From Gp6-AA40 sp035711805 (GTDB lineage: Bacteria > Acidobacteriota > Vicinamibacteria > Vicinamibacterales > UBA2999), in contig DASTBV010000043.1 in the NCBI GenBank assembly GCA_035711805.1, positions 1-39,778 of the forward strand: a stretch of 39,778 nt of DNA, in the 5' to 3' direction. The translations under genes and the position numbers were made by a program. The notes under the pieces were generated by a model. The model made no database searches. It was not told the DNA's origin and saw nothing but the letters and a program-made list of their open reading frames with translations. Position 1 is the stretch's first letter, and the number at the start of each line of letters is the position of its first letter. Shown piece by piece: positions 23,593-31,175 of this stretch.

Positions 23593-24492
23593 CTACTGCT
23601 GTTCGACGCGGTAGCCCTTGCGCCGGAGCAGCGCCAGGAGTCCGTCCGGGCCCACCACGTGTGCGGCGCCCACGACCACCATGCACGGTGTCGTCCGTGC
23701 GAGGCACTTTTCGAGCTGGGGCATCCAGTTGTTGTTGCGCTCGACGATCAGCGACTGGTACACGGCGGGGTACTTCTTGAGGCCGTTCATGACATCCCGC
23801 TCGAGCGCGGCCGCATCGCCGCGGCGCCACGCGGCGACGATAGTGGCCAGCTCGCCCTTCTGCATGCCGATCTCGTCGAGCGTGTTGCGGAGGAGCTGCT
23901 CCTGCAGCGCCTCGGGCATCTTGTCGAAGCGATCGATCTGCGATTCCGCCGTTTCGAGCCCGACGACCGTCTTGCCGTCGGCCTTGGCCTGATCGAAGAA
24001 GTACTTGTCGAGCCCCAGGTTCGGATCGAGCCCGGCCTGCTGCATCTGCATGGCGCTCAACATCAGCATGACCATCCACGGCTTCATCGGGCGGATGAGC
24101 TCGGCCGCCATGGGCATGCCTTTGAGGTGCGTCGTGACCCGATCGAGCGTTTCCTTCGACACGACCTTGTCGAAGGTGCGGCCGTCCTGATACATCGCCT
24201 TGGAGAGCAGCATCGGCCCGAGCGCGAGCAGGCCGGCGGTTTCGAGATCGATTTCCTCGAGCAGCGTGTCCGACGCCTTGTACGCCTGCGTGAACGCCGG
24301 GCTCAGCGGATACACGTCGGCGCTCAGCGCGTGAACGGATCCGGCGAGATACATCACGCGCGGTCCCGACTGCACTTTCCAGAGGAAGCTCTTGGACTGC
24401 GCGTCGAGACCGACGGCGGATCCGACGAGCAGCGCGATCGCGATAACCGCGGCGGACCGGCGCTTCAGGACATGCTTCAGTGTCAAAACCAC
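23593..24492 (-). CDS. TraB/GumN family protein, exported or membrane-anchored
   Basis: 299 residues from GTG 24492, with AGGGAG just upstream; the frame goes 28 codons further but without a signal. The N-terminus (HVLKRRSAAVIAIALLVGSA) is a signal peptide. Family motifs are at both ends: VMYLAGSVHALSADVYPLS near the start, and CMVVVGAAHVVGPDGLLALL then RRKGYRVEQQ at the end. LLEEIDLETAGLL and KTVVGLETAESQIDRFD fit too. The TraB/GumN/Tiki superfamily contains metal-dependent proteases such as Tiki; the GxxH and GAAH motifs carry the likely ligands. Target unknown. Confidence 0.87.
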   Translation of the reverse strand: MVLTLKHVLKRRSAAVIAIALLVGSAVGLDAQSKSFLWKVQSGPRVMYLAGSVHALSADVYPLSPAFTQAYKASDTLLEEIDLETAGLLALGPMLLSKAMYQDGRTFDKVVSKETLDRVTTHLKGMPMAAELIRPMKPWMVMLMLSAMQMQQAGLDPNLGLDKYFFDQAKADGKTVVGLETAESQIDRFDKMPEALQEQLLRNTLDEIGMQKGELATIVAAWRRGDAAALERDVMNGLKKYPAVYQSLIVERNNNWMPQLEKCLARTTPCMVVVGAAHVVGPDGLLALLRRKGYRVEQQ

Positions 24493-24526
24493 GGGTACTC
24501 CCTGGGGGGAACTATCAGTGTAGCGT

Positions 24527-25675
24527 TTATCGGTCCGTCGCCACGGTAATGGCAGCCCCGTCGGCCAGGCCCACATGCCCCCGGGTTATCACCAATTCAC
24601 CCGCCCGCACACCTTCAGTGATTTCCGTGCGCGCCGCGTCCTCGATGCCCGTTTTGACACGCCGGCGCTCGGCGCGCGATTCCGCAGCCACGAATACGGC
24701 GGCTTCGTTGCCGTCGCGAAGGAGCGCTTCGGTTGGAATGAGGACAGTGTCGGTGCGTTCCTCGGCGTCGATATCCAGCTGCACAGCCATATCGACGGCC
24801 AGTGTGGACGGCTCTGCGAAGACGAGCCGGAACGCGACCGCGTCCGCGTTCGGCGCGGCGGTTTCCGGTTGCCCGCGGGGTTCGGCGGACAAGTCCGTGA
24901 CCCGGCCGGCGACGGTCAATCGCACCTGCTCGGTGCCGGCGGTGGCGATGCGCGCCGTGGCGCCGGTAACGACGCGCGACTGGTCCTGGCGCGGGATCGA
25001 CGCGATCACTTCGAGCCGCCGCGGATCGACGATGCGCAGGATCGGGTCCGTCGTCGACACGACCATGTCACCCGGGTTGTGCGCCCGCGCCACGACGATG
25101 CCGTCGAACGGCGCACGGACGACGGCGCGTCCAGCGCCGGCCTGCGCGGCTGCCAGTGCGGCGCGCGCACGAGTGAGGGCGTCCTGCGCTTCGACGAGAT
25201 CGCGTTCGGCCGCCTCGAGATCGCGCCGCGCCACCAGCCCGCGCTCGACGAATCCGCGTACCCGATCGCGGTTCACACGCGTGTTTTCAAGCTGCGCCTC
25301 GGCGGCGGCGACGTCCGCGCTGAGCCTGGACACGTTCTGTGCGGCGGAGGGCAGATCGAAGCGGGCGAGGATGTCGCCGCTTTTCACCACGTCGCCGGCG
25401 GCTTTCATCACGTCTACGAGTCGCGTCGGCTCTGGCGCCAGAACGAGGAACTCGCCACCCTGTGCGGGCACGACGATGCCGCTGACGTGCAGCACCGCGC
25501 GGATCGCCGCCCGCTGAGCCGCGACGGCGCCGACCGGAACAACCGTTTCCTGCCGCTCGACGACTTTCGGCGTGTCCCGGCGGCATGAGGGCGCCACGAG
25601 GGACCCGGCCAGCACCGCCAGGCAGCAGACGACGCTTACGTAGTGTCCGCCTTCAGGCGGACTGCCAGCGACCAT
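24527..25675 (-). CDS. Efflux RND periplasmic adaptor (membrane fusion protein)
   Basis: 382 residues. Order of domains: N-terminal signal (CCLAVLAGSLVAPSC, possible lipoprotein), lipoyl half (VSGIVVPAQGGEFLVLAPEP), GDVVKSGDILARFDLPSAAQ, a coiled hairpin (about 115-190: VAAAEAQLENTRVNRDRVRG, DLEAAERDLVEAQDALTRAR), the second lipoyl half AVVRAPFDGIVVARAHNPGD, then beta barrel and membrane-proximal domains. It should link an inner-membrane pump to an outer-membrane channel, but neither gene is nearby, so it is an orphan here. The ATG region and residues 4-14 (GSPPEGGHYVS) are encoded by a REP-like element. Confidence 0.87.
   Translation of the reverse strand: MVAGSPPEGGHYVSVVCCLAVLAGSLVAPSCRRDTPKVVERQETVVPVGAVAAQRAAIRAVLHVSGIVVPAQGGEFLVLAPEPTRLVDVMKAAGDVVKSGDILARFDLPSAAQNVSRLSADVAAAEAQLENTRVNRDRVRGFVERGLVARRDLEAAERDLVEAQDALTRARAALAAAQAGAGRAVVRAPFDGIVVARAHNPGDMVVSTTDPILRIVDPRRLEVIASIPRQDQSRVVTGATARIATAGTEQVRLTVAGRVTDLSAEPRGQPETAAPNADAVAFRLVFAEPSTLAVDMAVQLDIDAEERTDTVLIPTEALLRDGNEAAVFVAAESRAERRRVKTGIEDAARTEITEGVRAGELVITRGHVGLADGAAITVATDR
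25638..25664. repeat. REP-like palindrome, family 1, copy C
   Basis: A perfect GTCCGCC/GGCGGAC stem with a TTCA loop (25645-25662). 22 bases (25638-25659) are the exact reverse complement of copy B. It lies within the first 13 codons of the efflux adaptor. Confidence 0.7.
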
Positions 25676-25680
25676 GTCGT

Positions 25681-26109
25681 ATGATGACTGATCGGATGAA
25701 GACCGAACAGTTCCCTGTAACCAGAACCGACGAAGAGTGGCGGAAGATCCTGACGCCGGAGCAGTATGCGGTACTGCGTGAGCACGCCACCGAGCGCCCG
25801 GGCTCGTGCGCCCTCCTGCGTGAACATCGGCCCGGGACGTTCTCCTGCGCAGGGTGCGGCAACCAGTTGTTCGTTGCGGATCGGAAGTTCGAAAGCGGCA
25901 CCGGGTGGCCGAGCTTCTTCTCGCCCCTCTCTGGCGCTATCGGGGAGACGGTCGACACGAGCTTCGGGATGACGCGCACCGAAGTGCACTGCAACCAGTG
26001 CGGCGGCCATCTCGGCCATGTCTTTCCAGATGGTCCACCGCCAACGGGTCTGCGCTACTGCATCAACGGGGTGGCGCTGAACTTCACGCCCCAGGCAGGA
26101 AAAAAGTAG
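25681..26109 (+). CDS. msrB: Peptide-methionine (R)-S-oxide reductase MsrB
   Basis: 137 to 142 residues, depending on which of three in-frame ATGs (25681, 25684, 25696) is used; 25696 gives the usual length. It reduces methionine-R-sulfoxide in proteins. Numbered from 25696, the zinc site is CAGC (51-54) and CNQC (99-102), and the catalytic cysteine is Cys122 in GLRYCINGVALNF. The blocks FESGTGWPSFFSPLSGAIGE and TEVHCNQCGGHLGHVFPDGP are intact. No signal peptide, so cytosolic. It is divergent from the efflux adaptor, with start codons only a few bases apart, which leaves little room for two promoters outside the coding regions. Confidence 0.95.
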   Translation: MMTDRMKTEQFPVTRTDEEWRKILTPEQYAVLREHATERPGSCALLREHRPGTFSCAGCGNQLFVADRKFESGTGWPSFFSPLSGAIGETVDTSFGMTRTEVHCNQCGGHLGHVFPDGPPPTGLRYCINGVALNFTPQAGKK

Positions 26110-26201
26110 GGCCGTTCCACAACCGCCAGGCGCGAATGCACGTCCAAGCCCGTGCATCTCCTTCACCGTGCAGCACGTAATAGAGACTCGATGGTGACCC
26201 G

Positions 26202-28337
26202 GTGAAAAGACGAACCGCGGCCGTTCTTGGCGTTTTCATCGCCGTGTGCTGCGGCACGGCATCCGCCCAGACAGCGACAGCCGGGAGGGAAGTCCGTCCG
26301 GTCCGCGCAACTGTTGCCCCGAAGCTCGATGGGCGGCTCGACGATGCGGTGTGGTCGGGCGAGCCGCTGCCTGCCGAGAACTGGGTGTCCTATAACCCCC
26401 TGCGCGGAGAAGCCGAGCAGCAGCGCACGCGTGTCTGGATGGCCTACGACGACGAGGCGATCTACTTCGCGTTCCGTTGCCAGGATGCCGAGCCGCAGCG
26501 GATCCGGACGACGATCACGCGCCGCGACAACGCGTGGAACGACGACTGGGTGGCGATCAGCCTCGACTCGAGCCGTGCCGGACAGGTCGCGTACCACATG
26601 TTCATCAACCCGAGCGGGATTCAGATGGACGCGCTCAATACGGCGAGCGGCGAAGATTCGGCCGTGGACTGGACATGGCAGAGCGCCGGCCGCGTGGACG
26701 AGGAAGGCTACGTCGTCGAAGTGCGCTTGCCGCTTCAATCGATACGGTTCCGCAGTGGCGACGACGTGCGGATGGGCGTGATGTTCTTCCGTCGCAACAG
26801 CCGTCTGGGCATTTCGTGGTCGTGGCCGGAAATGCGGCCGGGTCAGTGGGTGTTCGAGTCGAATGTCTCCGCCGTGTTCGGTCAGTTGAAGCAGCCGCGG
26901 CTGCTCGAGGTCATTCCGAGCGCCACGATGTCCACGAATCAGAGCCGCGAGGCTGGCGCCACGTGGCCGAAGGTCCGATCCAGAGGGGATCTCGGCGCCA
27001 GCGTGAAGTACGGCATCACCTCGACGATCACGCTGGACGCGACGGCAAATCCGGACTTCAGCCAGGTAGAGAGCGACGTCTTTCAGGTCGAAGTCAACCA
27101 GCGGTTCCCGACATTCTTCAGCGAGAAGCGGCCGTTCTTCATGGAAGGGCTCGGCCTCTTCGACCTGGCGGGAAGCGGCGGCGACGGGACGATGCGCACG
27201 GCGGTGCATACGCGGCGGATCATCGATCCGCTGGCGGGCGTGAAGCTGACCGGAACGTCGGGCCGGCAGACATTTGCCTTCCTGACTGCCGCCGACGAAT
27301 CACCCGAAGGCGACGCGGACACGCTGTTCACGATCGGCCGCGTGATGCGAAACACCGGCCCCGGCCAGTATGTCGGTGCGCTGGTGACCGACATCGAGTA
27401 TCGGGGCTCGCATAATCGCGTGGCCGCTGCGGATCTGTCGCTGCGACGCGGTCAAAGCTTTCGCGTGAGCGGTTCGGCCATGTATTCCGATTCGCGTTCG
27501 CTCGAGGGCATTGCCAGCAGCGGAAGCGCCGGACTGGTCGACGTCAGCTACCGAACGCGGCGCCTCAATCTCTCCAGTTTCGTCGAGCACTTCGACTCCG
27601 GATTCCAGATGGATACGGCGTTCATCAATCGCGTTGGCCTGACGCGCGCCTTCCAGTACGGCGAAGTGCAGTTCTACCCGGATCAGAAGAAGCATCCGTG
27701 GCTGAAGCGGATTGCGCCGTTCTTCTGGACGGTTTACGCGGAGGATCGTCAGCAGGGTGGCGACGAACTGTTCGCGATGCCGGGGCTCCGGTTCGACTTC
27801 ACCCGGCAGGGCAACTTCCGGATCGATCACGGGCGCGGGCACGAGACGTTCGCCGGCCGCGAGTTTCCCGTCAACCGTACGTTCGTGCTGGGTCAGGCGC
27901 AGTTCCTGCGCTGGCTGAACGCGGGCGGGTTCGTGCAGAAGGGCAAGGGCATCTTCTACTCCGCGGACCCCTTTGGCGGAAGCTACACCAGCCTCGGCAG
28001 CTGGGTCACGCTTCAGCCGACCGCCAAGCTGCGGCACAACCTGGAATACAACTACGCCGACTTCCACCGCGAATCCGGCGAGCAGGTGTTCGGCGTGCAC
28101 GTCGTCAACCTGCGCAACACCTACCAGTTCAATCCGCAGTTCCTGCTGCGGGCCATCACGCAGTACGACAGCGGGCGAAAGCGGGTCCTGGGCGACTTCC
28201 TGGCATCCTACGAGCTGGTTCCCGGGACAGTCGTCCACGCCGGCTACGGCACGTTCTACGAGAGTCTCAATTCGCGGCCGTACGAATCAACCGCGCGCGC
28301 GTTCTTTTTCAAGGCGAGCTACCTCGCGCGTTTCTAG
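26202..28337 (+). CDS. DUF5916 protein: CBM9-like domain plus outer-membrane beta-barrel
   Basis: 711 residues from GTG 26202 with a signal peptide (MKRRTAAVLGVFIAVCCGTA). Residues 40-220 form a CBM9-like domain: KLDGRLDDAVWSGEPL, RVWMAYDDEAIYFAFRCQDA, NDDWVAISLDSSRAGQVAYH and GYVVEVRLPLQSIRF. The rest is the DUF5916 region, with GITSTITLDATANPDFSQVE, VNQRFPTFFSEKRPFFMEGL and many amphipathic strands to a terminal Phe (YLARF), as in outer-membrane barrels. The family is common in acidobacteria and Bacteroidetes; proposed roles are in surface glycan or polymer handling, unproven. It stands alone. Confidence 0.88.
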   Translation: MKRRTAAVLGVFIAVCCGTASAQTATAGREVRPVRATVAPKLDGRLDDAVWSGEPLPAENWVSYNPLRGEAEQQRTRVWMAYDDEAIYFAFRCQDAEPQRIRTTITRRDNAWNDDWVAISLDSSRAGQVAYHMFINPSGIQMDALNTASGEDSAVDWTWQSAGRVDEEGYVVEVRLPLQSIRFRSGDDVRMGVMFFRRNSRLGISWSWPEMRPGQWVFESNVSAVFGQLKQPRLLEVIPSATMSTNQSREAGATWPKVRSRGDLGASVKYGITSTITLDATANPDFSQVESDVFQVEVNQRFPTFFSEKRPFFMEGLGLFDLAGSGGDGTMRTAVHTRRIIDPLAGVKLTGTSGRQTFAFLTAADESPEGDADTLFTIGRVMRNTGPGQYVGALVTDIEYRGSHNRVAAADLSLRRGQSFRVSGSAMYSDSRSLEGIASSGSAGLVDVSYRTRRLNLSSFVEHFDSGFQMDTAFINRVGLTRAFQYGEVQFYPDQKKHPWLKRIAPFFWTVYAEDRQQGGDELFAMPGLRFDFTRQGNFRIDHGRGHETFAGREFPVNRTFVLGQAQFLRWLNAGGFVQKGKGIFYSADPFGGSYTSLGSWVTLQPTAKLRHNLEYNYADFHRESGEQVFGVHVVNLRNTYQFNPQFLLRAITQYDSGRKRVLGDFLASYELVPGTVVHAGYGTFYESLNSRPYESTARAFFFKASYLARF

Positions 28338-28350
28338 GACATCCATTTCA

Positions 28351-28413
28351 GCCACGGCGGCACGAAGACACGGAATTCAATCATTTCTCTCCGTGTTTTT
28401 GTGTCTCCGTGGC
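28351..28413. repeat. Inverted repeat at a convergent junction
   Basis: Arms 28351-28374 and 28390-28413 pair over 24 bases with about five mismatches, built on ACACGGA/TCCGTGT-like units. It fills the gap between the ends of the DUF5916 gene and ppc and may end both transcripts. Confidence 0.75.
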
Positions 28414-28426
28414 CTACTCGGAATCT

Positions 28427-31129
28427 TCAGCCGGTATTTCGCAGCCCCGCCGCGATCCCGTTCACCGTTACCTTGAACGCGTGATGCAGGCGTGCATCGT
28501 CCTGCCCGTCGCGCAGGCGGCGGATCAGCTCGATCTGGACGAGATTGATCGGATCGACGTACGGATTCCGGACGTCGATCGAGCGGCGTAGCACCGGGTT
28601 GTCTTCGAGCAGCTCGCGATGGCCGGTCACGCGCAGCACCGCGGCGATCGCCCGCGACAGGCGCGTTCGCAGCTCGATGCCGATCGGACGCAGCTGATCG
28701 GGGACGAGCCGGCGCTCGTACTCCGCGGCGATCCGCCCGTCGGTCTTGGCCAGCACCATCTCGAACAGATCCATCAGCGATCGAAAGTGCGTCCACTCGC
28801 GGTACATCCCGCGAAGGCGATCCTCCTCGCCGCGCGCGAACGCCCGTTCCAGCGCCTCTTCGACGCCAAGCCAGGCGCCGAGAATCAGGCGCGTCTGCGT
28901 CCAGGCGAACTGCCACGGGATCGCGCGCAGCGTGTCGATGCCGCCCGCCGGCGCGCGCCGCGCCGGACGGCTGCCGATGTTGACGTCCCCGAGTTCCGAC
29001 AGGGGAGTCGCCGACAGGAAGTATTCGAGGAATTCCGGTCGCTGGCGGACGTAGCCGCGGTACACCGCGGCCGCGTCTTCGCCGAGGCGCTGCATGCACG
29101 CGCGCCAATCGGCGCTCGGCTGTTCACCGGCAACCAGCCATGAGTCGAGCGTCGCGCTCGTGTAGACCTCCATCGTCCGGACGGCGATGTCGGGCAGTCC
29201 GAAGAGCGCCTGAATCATCTCCCCCTGCTCGGTGACGCGCAGCGTGCCGTCCACTGATCCTGACGGCTGCGCCTTGATCGCGACATACGTCGGACCGCCG
29301 CCACGGCCGACCGTGCCGCCGCGGCCGTGGAACAGCGTGACGGCGATCCCGTGCCGTTTGCAGGTGGCGACGATGGCTTCCTGGGCGCGATAGAGCTCCC
29401 ACGCCGCCGTCAGCCGGCCGACGTCCTTGGTCGAATCGGAGTACCCGACCATCACCTCCTGCCGCCCGGCGACGCGATGGCGATAGCGCTCGATGCCCAG
29501 CAGCCGGTCGAGTACCGCCGGAGCGCGCTCCAGATCCGCCGCGGTTTCGAACAGCGGCACGACGCGAAGGGGACGGGGCACGCGGGCAGCCTGCTGCAGC
29601 AGGTGCACGGCGAGTACATCGGATGCCTGCCGTGTCATCGTGATCACGTAGGCGCCGAGCGACTCTGGATGGATAGCGGCGATGGCGCGAAAGGTGTCGA
29701 GGACGTCCTGCACGGATGGCGGCGCCTCGAACCCGCGCGGCAGCAGCGGACGCGGGCTGTCCAGTTCGTGCAGCAGGAATGCAATGCGCTGGTCTTCGTC
29801 CCACTCGGCGTACGAGCCGGCGCCGATGGCCGTCGTGATGGCATCCATCGCCTCCGCGTGGCGTGCCGATTCCTGACGGATGTCGAGCCGCGCGAGCACC
29901 ACGCCGAAGACCGCCACGCGGCGGAGCACGTCGGCGAGCCGGCCCGCCGCGATCCGCGCGTTGCCCTGTTCGACGAGCGATGCGTGGCACAGCCGCAGCG
30001 GCGCGGCGAGCGCGGATGCATCGAGATACGCATCAGGCGGCGGGGTGACCGGCTGTTCGCTGCGAAGCGCCTCCTCGATCCAGGTGCGGGTGGCTCGCAG
30101 GCGGCTGCGCACGCCGCGCAGCAACTCCCGGTACGGCTCGCGCGCCTCGCCTGTGCGCACGCGAAGCTCGCGGCTTGCGGATGTCATCGACAGCTCGTCG
30201 CGCAGCGCATCGATGTCTTTCAGATACAGATCCGCCGCCATCCAACGCGACAGCAGGCACGCGTTGATGGTCACCTCGGGTGTGACATTCGGGTTGCCGT
30301 CGCGGTCGCCGCCGATCCACGAGCCGAACGACACAGGCGTCGCCTCGAGCGGCAGTCCGCGGCCCGTGGCCGCGAGGAGCGCCCGGTCAACTTCGCGGAG
30401 AAACGCCGGCATGGCCTGCCACACGCTTTGCTCGAAGACGATCAGGCCGCTGCGCACCTCGTCGAGCGGCGTCGGCCGCTGTTCGCGGACTTCGTCGGTC
30501 TCCCACGCCATCTCGATTTCACGGCGCAGGGCGGCGTTCACCTCGTCACGTTCCGGAAAAGTCAGATCCGGCCGATCGTTGACCGCCAGCAGTGACGCGA
30601 TGCGGTTGTACTTGTGAATCATCGTGCGGCGCGACACTTCGGTCGGATGCGAGGTCAGCACCAGCTCGATGCGCAGGCTGCACACGGCGTCGTAGAGGTC
30701 GTCGCGCGTGATCCCTCCGGCAATCAGCCGCGAGAAGGTCTCTTCGCAGGACCCGCGCTGCGGAGGCGAGTCAGGGTCGCGCTGGTACGCACGCCGCCGG
30801 CGGATGCGGTGGTGCTGTTCGGCGACGTTGGCGAGGTTGAGGAAGTGCGTGAACGCCCGCGCCAGCGGAATCGCGGCGTCAACCGGCAGCGAGCCGAGCA
30901 CCTGCGCCAGATCGGCCAGCGGCCGATCGCCGGCATGCGTGGCCTTCGCCAGGCTGCGAACGTGCTCGACGGTGTCGAACAGCTGCTGCCCGCCGCGGTC
31001 GCGCAGCGTGTCGCCCAGCAGTGCGCCAAGCAGACGCACATCCTGCCGCAGCGGCTTGTGCGGATCCGGGGTGGGGTTGCCCGGGTTGCCTAAGTTGCCT
31101 GAGTTGCCTGGGTTGCCTGGGTGAGCCAT
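28427..31129 (-). CDS. ppc: Phosphoenolpyruvate carboxylase
   Basis: 900 residues; replenishes oxaloacetate from phosphoenolpyruvate and bicarbonate. Active-site blocks are complete: LTSHPTEVSRRTMIHKYN, SFGSWIGGDRDGNPNVTPEV, VMVGYSDSTKDVGRL, TLFHGRGGTVGRGGGPTYVA and the essential C-terminus ending RNTG. The normal protein begins around PLRQDVRLLGALLGDTLRDR. Before it lies an added tail, MAHPGNPGNSGNLGNPGNP, encoded by five copies of a 9-base tandem repeat. The ATG itself sits in the loop of an inverted repeat (31107-31123 with 31135-31151), so initiation may depend on RNA folding. It lies 46 bases downstream of the PQQ dehydrogenase gene. Confidence 0.95.
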   Translation of the reverse strand: MAHPGNPGNSGNLGNPGNPTPDPHKPLRQDVRLLGALLGDTLRDRGGQQLFDTVEHVRSLAKATHAGDRPLADLAQVLGSLPVDAAIPLARAFTHFLNLANVAEQHHRIRRRRAYQRDPDSPPQRGSCEETFSRLIAGGITRDDLYDAVCSLRIELVLTSHPTEVSRRTMIHKYNRIASLLAVNDRPDLTFPERDEVNAALRREIEMAWETDEVREQRPTPLDEVRSGLIVFEQSVWQAMPAFLREVDRALLAATGRGLPLEATPVSFGSWIGGDRDGNPNVTPEVTINACLLSRWMAADLYLKDIDALRDELSMTSASRELRVRTGEAREPYRELLRGVRSRLRATRTWIEEALRSEQPVTPPPDAYLDASALAAPLRLCHASLVEQGNARIAAGRLADVLRRVAVFGVVLARLDIRQESARHAEAMDAITTAIGAGSYAEWDEDQRIAFLLHELDSPRPLLPRGFEAPPSVQDVLDTFRAIAAIHPESLGAYVITMTRQASDVLAVHLLQQAARVPRPLRVVPLFETAADLERAPAVLDRLLGIERYRHRVAGRQEVMVGYSDSTKDVGRLTAAWELYRAQEAIVATCKRHGIAVTLFHGRGGTVGRGGGPTYVAIKAQPSGSVDGTLRVTEQGEMIQALFGLPDIAVRTMEVYTSATLDSWLVAGEQPSADWRACMQRLGEDAAAVYRGYVRQRPEFLEYFLSATPLSELGDVNIGSRPARRAPAGGIDTLRAIPWQFAWTQTRLILGAWLGVEEALERAFARGEEDRLRGMYREWTHFRSLMDLFEMVLAKTDGRIAAEYERRLVPDQLRPIGIELRTRLSRAIAAVLRVTGHRELLEDNPVLRRSIDVRNPYVDPINLVQIELIRRLRDGQDDARLHHAFKVTVNGIAAGLRNTG

Positions 31130-31175
31130 GTAATCACCTAGGCTACCCAGGCCACCCAGCTACCCAGGCCACCTG
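31077..31175. repeat. Tandem and inverted repeat around the ppc start codon (9-bp unit)
   Basis: Five units of TTGCC(T/C)NNG at 31077-31121 lie inside ppc. Related units of opposite orientation (CTACCCAGG, CCACCCAG) run from 31135 to the stop of the PQQ dehydrogenase. Arms 31107-31123 and 31135-31151 pair over 17 bp with two mismatches, leaving the ppc ATG (31129-31127) in an 11-base loop. Confidence 0.8.

Noticed and set aside
22861..24549. Long plus-strand open frame (562 codons) opposite the N-acetyltransferase and TraB/GumN genes
   Set aside because: Arg/His/Val-rich composition without any motif; both genes on the other strand are recognisable enzymes or families.
29327..30595. Open frame of 422 codons opposite ppc
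   Set aside because: Antisense shadow of a GC-rich gene; ppc motifs are complete on the minus strand.
31077..31175. CRISPR array
   Set aside because: The repeats are only nine bases long and have no spacers; the same holds for the arrays at 33641 and 19962.
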